A program made the position numbers and the translations under genes. The notes under the pieces were generated by a model. The model did not search any database and was not told the origin of the DNA. It saw nothing but the letters and a program-made list of their open reading frames with translations. Shown here one piece after another: positions 51,059 through 58,535 of a stretch of DNA of 64,000 nucleotides (position 1 is its first letter; each line of letters starts with the position of its first letter). This DNA is from Pedobacter sp. Its GTDB lineage: Bacteria > Bacteroidota > Bacteroidia > Sphingobacteriales > Sphingobacteriaceae. Where the stretch lies: NCBI GenBank assembly GCA_031119475.1, contig JAVHXV010000002.1, positions 582,762 through 646,761 of the forward strand. Reading direction: 5' to 3'.

Positions 51059-51472
51059 ATGAAAGACCTGGAACAACAGCTGATAGCTAAACAGATCAAA
51101 CCTACTGCCATGCGATTGCTGGTATTGGATTTCCTGAAGGAACAATCTGCTGCACAGAGCCTGACCGACATCGAACTCAAGATGGAACGTACAGATCGGG
51201 TTACCATTTATCGCACCATAAGGACCTTCGAAGAAAATGGACTGGTACACCGAATAGACGATGGCAGTGGCATTACCAAATTTGCACTTTGCGCCGCAGA
51301 TTGCAATGTGGCTGGCCACCACGATCTGCACCTTCACTTTTATTGCAGCGAATGTAAGGAAACCCATTGCCTGCCCAAAACTACTATTCCCGAAGTTAAG
51401 CTGCCAACGGGCTATCAATTGGTAGAAACTCAATTGATTGTGAAGGGGATCTGCCAGGCTTGCCTTACTTAA
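51059..51472 (+). CDS. Fur-family metal-responsive repressor
   Basis: A 137-residue Fur-superfamily regulator. The winged-helix DNA-binding domain is at about 1-80 (RVTIYRTIRTFEENGLVHRI). The metal domain has HHDLHLHFYC (H87, H88, H91, H93) with two CxxC pairs, C96/C99 and C132/C135, typical of the structural zinc site. Position just ahead of a zinc-type ATPase suggests a zinc sensor (Zur-like), but the sequence alone does not separate Fur, Zur and PerR. The stop overlaps a possible operator. Confidence 0.9.
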   Translation: MKDLEQQLIAKQIKPTAMRLLVLDFLKEQSAAQSLTDIELKMERTDRVTIYRTIRTFEENGLVHRIDDGSGITKFALCAADCNVAGHHDLHLHFYCSECKETHCLPKTTIPEVKLPTGYQLVETQLIVKGICQACLT

Positions 51473-51474
51473 TT

Positions 51475-51509
51475 TGCAATACGATTGCATCTGCTTGGCC
51501 GTATCTTTG
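51475..51509 (+). promoter_or_regulatory. Inverted repeat and promoter before the P1B ATPase gene
   Basis: TGCAAT-ACG-ATTGCA (51475-51489) is a perfect inverted repeat at the end of the Fur-family gene. A -7 box TATCTTTG follows at 51502-51509, an exact match to TAnnTTTG, 36 nt before the ATPase ATG. The repeat overlaps the -33 region. It resembles Fur-family operators in outline, so regulation by the adjacent regulator is plausible. Confidence 0.55.
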
Positions 51510-51544
51510 TGATATTAAAAGAGAATGACACAAGATACGATTTA

Positions 51545-53506
51545 ATGAAAGATTGCTGCGCCCACCACTCACCACAACAGGTAGAAAAAACACATCACCA
51601 TACAGAAAACGGCCACGGACATGATCACGCCCATGGAGATTCCAATGGGTCTTGGAAGCAGCACCTTGGTTTGCTTTGCGGATTATTGATCCTAGCCACC
51701 TTATTGACGCTGGAATATGGTTTTGGTTTTACCTTTTCCAAATGGTATGAATTGAGCATAAGTATTTTGGCCTACCTGCTTGCGGGATGGGAGGTGTTAA
51801 AGCTTGCCTGCCGTAAGATCTTAAGGGGCGACATTTTTAACGAATTTGTGCTCATGAGCGTAGCTACGCTTGGCGCGTTCTACATCGGCGAGTATGCCGA
51901 GGGCGTTGCGGTCATGGTCTTCTATTCCATCGGCGAATGGTTTCAGGATGCTGCAGTATCCAGGGCAAAGGCCAGTATCAAGGCCCTGCTCGACATCAGG
52001 CCAGACAAAGTGACGGTATTGAAGGATGGGAGGACAGAGGCGACAGCCGCTGCAGCAGTAAATTTAGGTGACCATATCTTGGTAAAGGCAGGAGAAAAAG
52101 TAGGCCTTGATGGCGAACTGCTTACCGAAAGCGGCTCGTTCAATGCCGCTGCCCTTACGGGAGAAAGCCGTCCGGATACCAAACATCAAGGTGAAACCAT
52201 TTTCGCCGGGATGATCAACCTCAACAAAGTTGTTGAAATTAAGGTTGCCGCCTTATTCAAGGACAGTAAGCTGAGCAAGATTTTGAAGCTGGTACAGGAT
52301 GCTTCCGCCCGAAAATCGCAGACGCAGCTCTTTATTTCCAGGTTTGCCAAAATCTATACGCCAATCGTATTCTTTCTGGCCTTGGCCCTGGCCTTATTGC
52401 CCTATTTTTTCATAGACAAATATGTTTTCAACGATTGGCTGTACCGTGCATTGGTCTTTCTGGTGATCAGTTGCCCCTGTGCACTGGTCGTGTCCATTCC
52501 GCTGGGCTATTATGGTGGAATAGGCCTGGCCTCCAAAAATGGCATCCTGTTCAAAGGCGGAAATTTTCTGGATGTAATGACCAAGATCGATACGGTGGTA
52601 ATGGATAAAACGGGAACACTGACCAAAGGTGTTTTTAAGGTACAGAAAATAGTGCCACAAGGAATAACGGAAGAGGAGCTGCTCGGATATGCCGTAGCAT
52701 TGGAGAAAAATTCGACACATCCCATCGCACAGGCCATTGTTGCGCATGCCGGAAAAATGGCATCCACACCACAGGCAACGGCTGTTGAAGAAATTCCTGG
52801 GCATGGCATGAAAGGGACTGTTGGTGGCTTGCCCGTGCTGGCCGGTAATGTCAAATTGCTCCAACAACACCAGGTCGATTTTCCAAAGGAAATAGAATCG
52901 GTAATAGATACGAGGGTCGTTGTTGCCGTGGGCAAAAAATATGTTGGATACCTGACCATTGCAGACGAGCTTAAAGCAGATGCCGAAGAGACCATTAAAC
53001 GGTTGCATGACATGAATATCAGAACCGTCATGCTTTCGGGCGATAAACAGGCGGTGGTAGAGCAGGCGGCTGAGCAGTTGAAGATCGGAGCGGCCTATGG
53101 CGATTTATTGCCAGAAGGAAAAGTAGAAAAGGTAGAAGAAATTATACAGGAAGGAAGGCACATTGCATTTGTTGGCGATGGAGTTAATGATGCCCCGGTC
53201 ATTGCACTCGCCGATGCAGGAATTGCCATGGGCGGATTGGGGAGTGATGCGGCCATTGAAACGGCAGATGTCATTATCCAGAATGACCAGATCGGAAAAC
53301 TCGTGGCCGCCATCAAGATCGGAAAGCTTACCCGGCACATCGTTTGGCAGAATATCATCTTGGCCATGGCCATCAAAATTGCCGTACTCTCGTTTGGTGC
53401 TTTTGGTGTGGCCAATCTGTGGGAGGCCGTGATTGCAGATGTTGGTGTGGCCCTATTGGCCATCCTCAATGCGGTGAGGATCCAGAAGAAAAATATTCAG
53501 GCTTAA
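51545..53506 (+). CDS. P1B-type heavy-metal ATPase (Zn/Cd/Pb-type)
   Basis: A 653-residue P-type ATPase, read from the ATG at 51545; an upstream in-frame ATG at 51485 adds residues that look non-coding. The N-terminus is His-rich (HHHTENGHGHDHAHG), a likely metal-binding tail, instead of an HMA domain. Motifs in order: TGES 205-208, metal-channel CPC 310-312, phosphorylation DKTGT at D354, HP at 392-393, and GDGVNDAP. The last helix has DVG, typical of Zn/Cd/Pb exporters (ZntA type). It should pump these ions out of the cytoplasm. It lies after a Fur-family gene. Confidence 0.93.
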   Translation: MKDCCAHHSPQQVEKTHHHTENGHGHDHAHGDSNGSWKQHLGLLCGLLILATLLTLEYGFGFTFSKWYELSISILAYLLAGWEVLKLACRKILRGDIFNEFVLMSVATLGAFYIGEYAEGVAVMVFYSIGEWFQDAAVSRAKASIKALLDIRPDKVTVLKDGRTEATAAAAVNLGDHILVKAGEKVGLDGELLTESGSFNAAALTGESRPDTKHQGETIFAGMINLNKVVEIKVAALFKDSKLSKILKLVQDASARKSQTQLFISRFAKIYTPIVFFLALALALLPYFFIDKYVFNDWLYRALVFLVISCPCALVVSIPLGYYGGIGLASKNGILFKGGNFLDVMTKIDTVVMDKTGTLTKGVFKVQKIVPQGITEEELLGYAVALEKNSTHPIAQAIVAHAGKMASTPQATAVEEIPGHGMKGTVGGLPVLAGNVKLLQQHQVDFPKEIESVIDTRVVVAVGKKYVGYLTIADELKADAEETIKRLHDMNIRTVMLSGDKQAVVEQAAEQLKIGAAYGDLLPEGKVEKVEEIIQEGRHIAFVGDGVNDAPVIALADAGIAMGGLGSDAAIETADVIIQNDQIGKLVAAIKIGKLTRHIVWQNIILAMAIKIAVLSFGAFGVANLWEAVIADVGVALLAILNAVRIQKKNIQA

Positions 53507-53514
53507 AGCCCACT

Positions 53515-53617
53515 CAAAAAAAAGGGAAAGTTCCATCCGGACCCTTTCCCTTATCAAACCAAATATAAATGTGTATGAACCGTAGGGAACAACAGCCGAG
53601 CAGCCATTGCCCTACGG
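53515..53617 (-). ncRNA. Candidate small RNA, about 100 nt
   Basis: On the minus strand, a promoter-like TATATTTG (53627-53620) is followed by a hairpin CCGTAGGG (53617-53610) / CCCTACGG (53587-53580), an AU-rich linker, and an intrinsic terminator: GGGAAAG (53550-53544) / CTTTCCC (53530-53524) with eight U residues (53523-53516). Length is about 103 nt with no ORF. It is a stand-alone transcription unit in the 296-nt gap between the ATPase and DUF1343 genes. The 5' hairpin also exists on the other strand, but only the minus strand has both promoter and U-run. I could not match it to a known RNA family. Confidence 0.65.
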
Positions 53618-53619
53618 CA

Positions 53620-53661
53620 CAAATATAACAAAATTTTATTTTGTCTACTAAAATTGTAGAC
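53620..53661 (-). promoter_or_regulatory. sRNA promoter with a GTCTAC / GTAGAC palindrome
   Basis: The -7 box TATATTTG (53627-53620) matches TAnnTTTG exactly. About 20 nt upstream there is only a TTTTAG (-33). The palindrome GTCTAC-TAAAATT-GTAGAC (53643-53661) overlaps that position. It resembles BlaI/MecI/CopY-type operators (CTAC...GTAG), so repression by such a factor is possible. Confidence 0.5.
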
Positions 53662-53757
53662 TTTATTTTAAAAGTAATTTATTTTGCTTTAAAAAGGCTG
53701 CAGGGGAACCAAAATGCTAAATAGGATCCGTAGAAATCTTAGATTGAGAAAGCGGAT

Positions 53758-53788
53758 AAAAAAGGCCGCAATATGAATTGCAGCCTTT
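53758..53788 (-). terminator. Intrinsic terminator after the DUF1343 gene
   Basis: AAAAAGGC-C-GCAAT (53758-53771) pairs with ATTGC-A-GCCTTTT (53776-53788). It ends 15 nt before the DUF1343 stop on the minus-strand side and has T-runs on both strands. Confidence 0.8.
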
Positions 53789-53802
53789 TGATGTGTACAT
53801 TT

Positions 53803-55029
53803 TTATTTGATAAAATCTGGATACAACAGATACTTTTTGCGGATGGCCTTGAATTTGCTCAATCCAGGTTCCCAGCTTTTCCTGATTTCGGCTTCTGGTA
53901 CTCCGGCGATGATCTGTTTGCGCAATTGGTCGGTACCGATGCGAAGATCGAAGGCAGATACGCCGGTACTTCTTTCCGGATTGAAAAACTTTGACTTATC
54001 GGGATAGGCATTGTAGAGGGCGATGACCCATGATAAATTGATCTGGCGACGTTTCCTCAGCTCCCCAACATCATATTTGCGCAGGTCGAGGCCATAGCAG
54101 ACCGAATCTTTGTTGATCGGTTTTTCGCTCATGCCCGGAATGCCTATCGGCTTGTACGAAAAATCATATTTGCCCTTCAGCATCGGAGAGCCTAAGATGG
54201 TAAATGGCATATAGGTTCCACGGCCTTCATTGACCGAGGTGCCCTCAAACATGCACAGGCTAGGGAAAAGCTGTACCGCTTGCTGTGTATTCAGGTTTGG
54301 TGAAGGATGGATCGGCAATTCGTATGGCATATCATGGTTCCAATTGGCCACTTTAATGATCTTGATCTTGCATTTTTTGTCTTTCAGATAGCCCTCGCCG
54401 TTGAGGTATTGTGCAAATTCGCCGATGGTCATGCCATGGGTCATCGGTGTATAATGGATGCCGATACCCGATTTAAACTTATCGTCGGTCATGACCGGCC
54501 CATCCACAACATAGGCATTCGGGTTTGGCCGGTCTAAAATAAGCAGCTCCTTGTTGTTCTCGGCGCAGGCTTCCATCACATATTCAAGTGTATTGATGTT
54601 AGTATAGAAGCGGCAGCCCACATCTTGGATGTCAAAAATCATCAGGTCTACATCTGCCAACTGTTCTTTTGTAGGCTTCTCATTTTTGCCATATAGGGAA
54701 ATGATCGGCAGGCCAGTTTTCGCATCCTTTTCATCTTTCACTACGGCGCCGTTGCTGGCATTGCCCCTAAAACCGTGCTCTGGGCCAAATACTTTTACGA
54801 TATTGATGCCCAGGCTCAACAGACTATCCACACTGCTCTTTTTACCGATCATGGAGCTTTGGTTGGCTACGAGGCCGATCCGCTTGCCTTTAAGGTAGGG
54901 CAGGTATTTTTCGGTCTGGTCGGCACCGGTCATAATTCCTTTGGCAGGAGCAGGTTCAGCTTGGCTGCGGTCTTTCAGGTTTCCCATCGCCAACAGCGTT
55001 AAAAAGAGGATGGCAGATAATCTTGTCAT
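53803..55029 (-). CDS. DUF1343 / NamZ-like exo-beta-N-acetylmuramidase
   Basis: A 408-residue exported protein (hydrophobic signal about 5-17). It is a member of DUF1343, the family now known to include NamZ-type exo-N-acetylmuramidases (GH171) that release MurNAc from non-reducing ends of peptidoglycan. Family motifs include KRIGLVANQSS, FGPEHGFRG, DVGCRFYTNINTLEYV, LDRPNP and YTPMTHGMTIGE. The enzyme activity is inferred from the family. With murQ at 37.7 kb it fits a MurNAc recovery route. Confidence 0.88.
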   Translation of the reverse strand: MTRLSAILFLTLLAMGNLKDRSQAEPAPAKGIMTGADQTEKYLPYLKGKRIGLVANQSSMIGKKSSVDSLLSLGINIVKVFGPEHGFRGNASNGAVVKDEKDAKTGLPIISLYGKNEKPTKEQLADVDLMIFDIQDVGCRFYTNINTLEYVMEACAENNKELLILDRPNPNAYVVDGPVMTDDKFKSGIGIHYTPMTHGMTIGEFAQYLNGEGYLKDKKCKIKIIKVANWNHDMPYELPIHPSPNLNTQQAVQLFPSLCMFEGTSVNEGRGTYMPFTILGSPMLKGKYDFSYKPIGIPGMSEKPINKDSVCYGLDLRKYDVGELRKRRQINLSWVIALYNAYPDKSKFFNPERSTGVSAFDLRIGTDQLRKQIIAGVPEAEIRKSWEPGLSKFKAIRKKYLLYPDFIK

Positions 55030-55147
55030 TTGAAAAGGATTTTGATTTGAAACCTAAAATTAGAAAAAATATCTGTGAAGTCCATTTTGTTTCAGGTGAT
55101 GACGACTTATGATATATTTGTATATACCCATTTAATTTAAACCGTTG

Positions 55148-55954
55148 ATGAAAAGCCTCTTATTGAATGTCGCTTTGCTGCTGTCGTGCTCCATCTGTTT
55201 TGCGGGGCAGATTGAAACCATAAAGGTGCATAGTGCCAGCATGCAGAAAGAAATACCATGCACGATCATCTATCCAGATAGCTACAAAACCAGCAAAAGC
55301 AGTTATCCGGTGGTCTATCTCTTGCATGGGCGGAGTGGAAATTATACCAGCTGGCTGTCGATTTCTCCGGCATTGGAAAAATATGTAGATCAGTATCAGC
55401 TGATCGTGGTCTGTCCGGATGGTGGCGATTACAGCTGGTATCTGGATAGTCCGGTGCTGAAGGATTTTCGTTACGAGACCTTTACCGCGAATGAACTGAT
55501 CGGCTTTGTGGACAAAAACTATCGCACCATAGCCGACAAAGGCCATCGGGCAATTGCAGGACTGAGCATGGGCGGTCATGGTGCAGTTTACCTGTCGATC
55601 AAACATCAGGATGTTTTCGGTGCGGCGGCCAGCATCAGTGGCGGACTGGACATGCGGGAGATTGATTCTTCTATGCGGATGGTCTTACCGGATATTAAAG
55701 ATGATCCTGAAATCTGGAAAAAACATAGTGTTTATTGCTTAGCAGATTCTTTGAAAAACGGACAATTGGCCCTTTCCATTGATTGTGGGGTAGCTGATGG
55801 ATTCATTAAAGTCAATCGGAATGTACATCAGAGACTGCTGGAACTGAAGATCGACCATGATTACACCGAAAGGCCCGGCGGACACACCGGCGAATACTGG
55901 GGCAATTCACTGAAATATCAGCTCATTTTCTTTGATTCGTTTTTTAAACGTTAA
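55148..55954 (+). CDS. Exported esterase (esterase D / tributyrin-type alpha/beta hydrolase)
   Basis: A 268-residue exported hydrolase with a signal peptide (about residues 1-19, ending CFAG). The oxyanion region is VYLLHGRSG (57-64), the nucleophile is S140 in GLSMGG, and the histidine is in RPGGHTGEYW near residue 245. It belongs to the putative esterase family (PF00756-type), acting on small carboxyl esters, possibly acetylated sugars. The ATG at 55148 is chosen; a TTG one codon earlier is in frame. It is divergent from the DUF1343 gene. Confidence 0.88.
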   Translation: MKSLLLNVALLLSCSICFAGQIETIKVHSASMQKEIPCTIIYPDSYKTSKSSYPVVYLLHGRSGNYTSWLSISPALEKYVDQYQLIVVCPDGGDYSWYLDSPVLKDFRYETFTANELIGFVDKNYRTIADKGHRAIAGLSMGGHGAVYLSIKHQDVFGAAASISGGLDMREIDSSMRMVLPDIKDDPEIWKKHSVYCLADSLKNGQLALSIDCGVADGFIKVNRNVHQRLLELKIDHDYTERPGGHTGEYWGNSLKYQLIFFDSFFKR

Positions 55955-56043
55955 CCAGCATGGAGCAAAGGGGTGCATAGCCCATAACTTGGTGCCCTTT
56001 GCGTCTTTGTAGTCCTTATAAATAGCTGCCTTAGGTGTTTGAA

Positions 56044-56613
56044 CTAAGCCTTCAGTGCCCCGACATAGCGATAAGTATTTAGCAATAAGCCCGTTGGTGT
56101 GCATTGTGAACCTACAAAGGCCAATTCCTGCGCGCTAATCGAGTCTGACAATAGGCGTTTGCCCTTGCCCAACAAAACCGGATAGGTAATCAATACCAGC
56201 TCGTCTGCCAAGCCCTGTTCCAACAGCAATGAAGTTAAGGTTGAGCTACCTACAACGATCAGGTCAGGGCCAGCTGTTGATTTAAGTTCTCGTATGCCTG
56301 CAATCAGGTCGTCGCCCAAGGCTTTAACTGGTCCCCATTCCAGGCTATCAGGCCTATTGGTAGCGATGTATTTTGTTGCGGCATTGATGGTATTGGCCAT
56401 CGGAAAATCTCCTGCGGTTGGCCAAAAGCGGCCAAATATATCGTAGGTCTGGCGGCCGAGCAAAAGGTCAAAGTTGCCTCCATAGGCTTCAAAGAGCATG
56501 GCTGCTCCGGCAGGGCTCCGATAGGGTGTGGTCCAAGCCCCATAGGTGTAGTCGCCATCGTGTTCGATTACGCCATCGAGCGAAATGTGCTCAAAAATCC
56601 TGATTTTTCTCAT
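56044..56613 (-). CDS. RibD C-terminal / dihydrofolate reductase-like protein
   Basis: A 189-residue protein with the RibD-C (DHFR-fold) pattern: KIRIFEHISLDGVIEHDGD at the start, LLLGRQTYDIF, and GPDLIVVGSSTLTSLLLEQGL at the NADPH-binding end. These standalone proteins reduce unknown small substrates and are usually not true DHFR. It is single, without riboflavin genes nearby. No signal peptide is visible. It is convergent with the esterase across an 89-nt gap. Confidence 0.88.
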   Translation of the reverse strand: MRKIRIFEHISLDGVIEHDGDYTYGAWTTPYRSPAGAAMLFEAYGGNFDLLLGRQTYDIFGRFWPTAGDFPMANTINAATKYIATNRPDSLEWGPVKALGDDLIAGIRELKSTAGPDLIVVGSSTLTSLLLEQGLADELVLITYPVLLGKGKRLLSDSISAQELAFVGSQCTPTGLLLNTYRYVGALKA

Positions 56614-56761
56614 TGTGGTATAAGTTAAGTTTTAGTGTTTATTGATTAACTATACAAAGATGAGGTAGATTGGGGCATTTAGGCTTGTGCGAAAATGACA
56701 ATTATGGGGGCGATTGCGACAAAGGGTGTTGAGCGAAATAAATATGGAGAAGACGATGCAT

Positions 56762-56796
56762 AAAAAAAACCATCAATCACACAATTGATGGTTTTT
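56762..56796 (-). terminator. Bidirectional terminator at the edge of the AT-rich region
   Basis: AAAACCATCAAT (56766-56777) pairs perfectly with ATTGATGGTTTT (56784-56795). A/T runs on both sides suit both strands. It lies 50 nt past the stop of the 296-residue gene. Base composition becomes visibly more AT-rich just to the right. Confidence 0.85.
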
Positions 56797-56845
56797 CCGT
56801 AGCGATTATGGGAGTTTGTTCGAACTCTTGAATAGTATTGGAAGG

Positions 56846-57736
56846 TTAATTTAACCCTCCAGATTGAAGTTGGCGAATTGAAGATTCAATAAGGTTTAAT
56901 TCATTATAATTAGGAAAAGAATTTTGAACTTCTTTATCCGTGGTCATAGGTATTATTTTCGCCCCCTTGTCAATCATATTTGAAATTATTTCCATAGATA
57001 ATTTCAATCTTGCAACAGTTTCTGGGTCGTTATGATTTAATAGCCCATTGGCTAAAGCTGTTGCTTCAGCATCAGCAATATTCTTAAGTTGTTGTTTTTG
57101 AGCGCCTATCAGAGAAGATAATGCATCGTTTTTAAGCTCTAAGGTCTTTGCGTGTTCCTCAAAGGCTTTAGCTTCCGCATTTTTCTTTCTTAAGACTGCG
57201 GCTGCCCAACAAATACCCGCCACAAGTTTTACCGCGGCAATAGTCCCTAACGTAACATATAAAATTACAGAGCCTTTGTCCGCACCAATTATGCTAACTT
57301 CTCCATTAATTGCATCATCAAGAATTGGAATCTCAATAGCTTTTTTGAGATCACTTGAATACTTAGAAAGTTCTTCAAATGATTTAAATTCAGGCAGCTT
57401 AATAAATAATAAATCATCTTTGCCGACGAAATTTGAAGAGTGAACAATATCTAAAATTAATTCAACTTTATTTCGTAGCGCGACAACTGTCTGCATCAAA
57501 TCTTCAGCTTCACTATTAGCCACTTGAATTTCATCTTTACCTGAATAAATTAAACTCTTCTTTATTAGATCTATTTCTGTAGACAATATCTCTATCTCCT
57601 CAAGATTTTCAATATATTTTTTTAGTGTTTTTTGACCCTTAAAAATTCTCTCTTTATAGTCTGCTGAATATGCTCCATTTAATTGTAAATGTGGTAATGT
57701 TTCTGATAGAACATTGTAGTATTCGAAGAAGTTCAT
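56846..57736 (-). CDS. Unknown membrane protein beside the R-M genes
   Basis: A 296-residue protein without a signal peptide. The N-terminal part (1-150) is helical and charged. A beta-like segment and one strong transmembrane helix follow (residues about 151-183, SIIGADKGSVILYVTLG, then IAAVKLVAGICWAAAVLR), then a long coiled coil (about 184-225). I recognise no family. The GSVxxxxxLG-plus-helix layout resembles membrane proteins often found in defence islands, but this is only an impression. It is AT-rich and transcribed away from the restriction-modification genes. Confidence 0.7.
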   Translation of the reverse strand: MNFFEYYNVLSETLPHLQLNGAYSADYKERIFKGQKTLKKYIENLEEIEILSTEIDLIKKSLIYSGKDEIQVANSEAEDLMQTVVALRNKVELILDIVHSSNFVGKDDLLFIKLPEFKSFEELSKYSSDLKKAIEIPILDDAINGEVSIIGADKGSVILYVTLGTIAAVKLVAGICWAAAVLRKKNAEAKAFEEHAKTLELKNDALSSLIGAQKQQLKNIADAEATALANGLLNHNDPETVARLKLSMEIISNMIDKGAKIIPMTTDKEVQNSFPNYNELNLIESSIRQLQSGGLN

Positions 57737-57861
57737 AACGTTTAATTTATAGTATCAAATATATTAAACTAATTGACTTTATTCCATCTCCCTTTTTATC
57801 TTCAAAAGTGCAGTCTACCTATATAGCGTATTTAGTTTAGCTAATATTTAAACTGTATAAA

Positions 57862-57945
57862 ATGAAAAAACGTCCAGCAAAACGCACCCAAAAACCACAA
57901 CAAATTACCAATGAAGAAAAAGCAGTTATTAGATCTAATGGCTAG
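57862..57945 (+). CDS. Tiny basic ORF, 27 residues
   Basis: ATG at 57862 to TAG at 57943-57945. It is very basic at the start (MKKRPAKRTQKPQQ). It overlaps the next small ORF in another frame. Coding is uncertain; the pair lies in the 496-nt gap between the membrane protein and the XRE gene, where nothing else is visible apart from promoters. Confidence 0.35.
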   Translation: MKKRPAKRTQKPQQITNEEKAVIRSNG

Positions 57946-58063
57946 CCTTATTGTCGAAGTTATGCTTCGCAAAAAAGATGATCCGGGCTTCAACATTGAT
58001 ATAGAAACTGAAAAGAAGACTAAGGAATTGATTATCAATTTGTTTTCGAACATCTTCATTTAA
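57911..58063 (+). CDS. Small ORF, 50 residues
   Basis: ATG at 57911 to TAA at 58061-58063. It starts MKKKQLLDLMASLIVEVML and continues as a charged amphipathic sequence with no recognisable domain. It overlaps the 27-residue ORF by 35 nt in a different frame, so coupled translation is possible. A minus-strand frame of 72 codons covers the same DNA but reads as a hydrophobic shadow. Confidence 0.45.
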   Translation: MKKKQLLDLMASLIVEVMLRKKDDPGFNIDIETEKKTKELIINLFSNIFI

Positions 58064-58194
58064 TCTAAATCCAATATTCTATTCTATTCCAATGAGTTTT
58101 ATTACAAGAAATCACATTATAATGCTTTTTCACAACCTAGTTTAAAAAATGAATTAAAACATGTTGATAAAAAGTATTTAGTTGCTAAGATTTT

Positions 58195-58232
58195 TAGTGT
58201 ATAATTGTCATTATTTGACAAGTCTATACTCT
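58195..58232 (+). promoter_or_regulatory. Inverted repeat just before the XRE gene
   Basis: TTGTCA (58205-58210) and TGACAA (58216-58221) are arms around TTATT. A looser outer pair, AGTGTATA and TATACTCT, extends it. It lies 11 nt before the XRE start. Type II R-M controller proteins often autoregulate through such palindromes (C-boxes with GACT/AGTC cores), so an autoregulatory operator is likely. Confidence 0.5.
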
Positions 58233-58535
58233 ATGGGAAATCAATTTGGGGAGAAAATTAAACAACTAAGAGAAGCAAATTCTTTATTACAAAAAGATAT
58301 CGCTAGTAAAGTATCGATAGATACACCGATGTTGAGCAAAATAGAACGTGGTGAACGTAGAGCGAAGAAAGAACAAATTAGCTTATTCTCAGAGCTACTT
58401 GGGGCAAATGACGGCGAATTGATGACCCTATGGCTTGCAGATCAGTTGATTAAAATAGTGGCTAACGAAACTTATGCTTTGCAGGCTATGCGTATTGCTG
58501 AACAAGAAGTAAAAATGATTACAAAAGCTATATGA
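58233..58535 (+). CDS. XRE-family (helix-turn-helix) regulator, controller-like
   Basis: A 100-residue protein from the ATG at 58233; an upstream in-frame ATG at 58182 would add residues that cover the inverted repeat. The HTH is at about 6-60: GEKIKQLREANSLLQ, then KVSIDTPMLSKIERGERRAK, in which the recognition helix is visible. It lies directly upstream of the type IIG gene and overlaps it by ATGA (58532-58535). It probably acts as a controller of the R-M system, keeping restriction low until methylation is established. Confidence 0.85.
   Translation: MGNQFGEKIKQLREANSLLQKDIASKVSIDTPMLSKIERGERRAKKEQISLFSELLGANDGELMTLWLADQLIKIVANETYALQAMRIAEQEVKMITKAI

Noticed and set aside
56797..56846. 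Possible tRNA 3'-end copy (attachment site) left of the island
   Set aside because: Only a short CCGTAG and a GAGTT/AACTC-type hairpin are shared; the T-arm geometry is wrong, so I do not call it an att site.
57841..58059. Minus-strand 72-codon frame
   Set aside because: Hydrophobic low-complexity reading opposite two plus-strand small ORFs; no start context or family.
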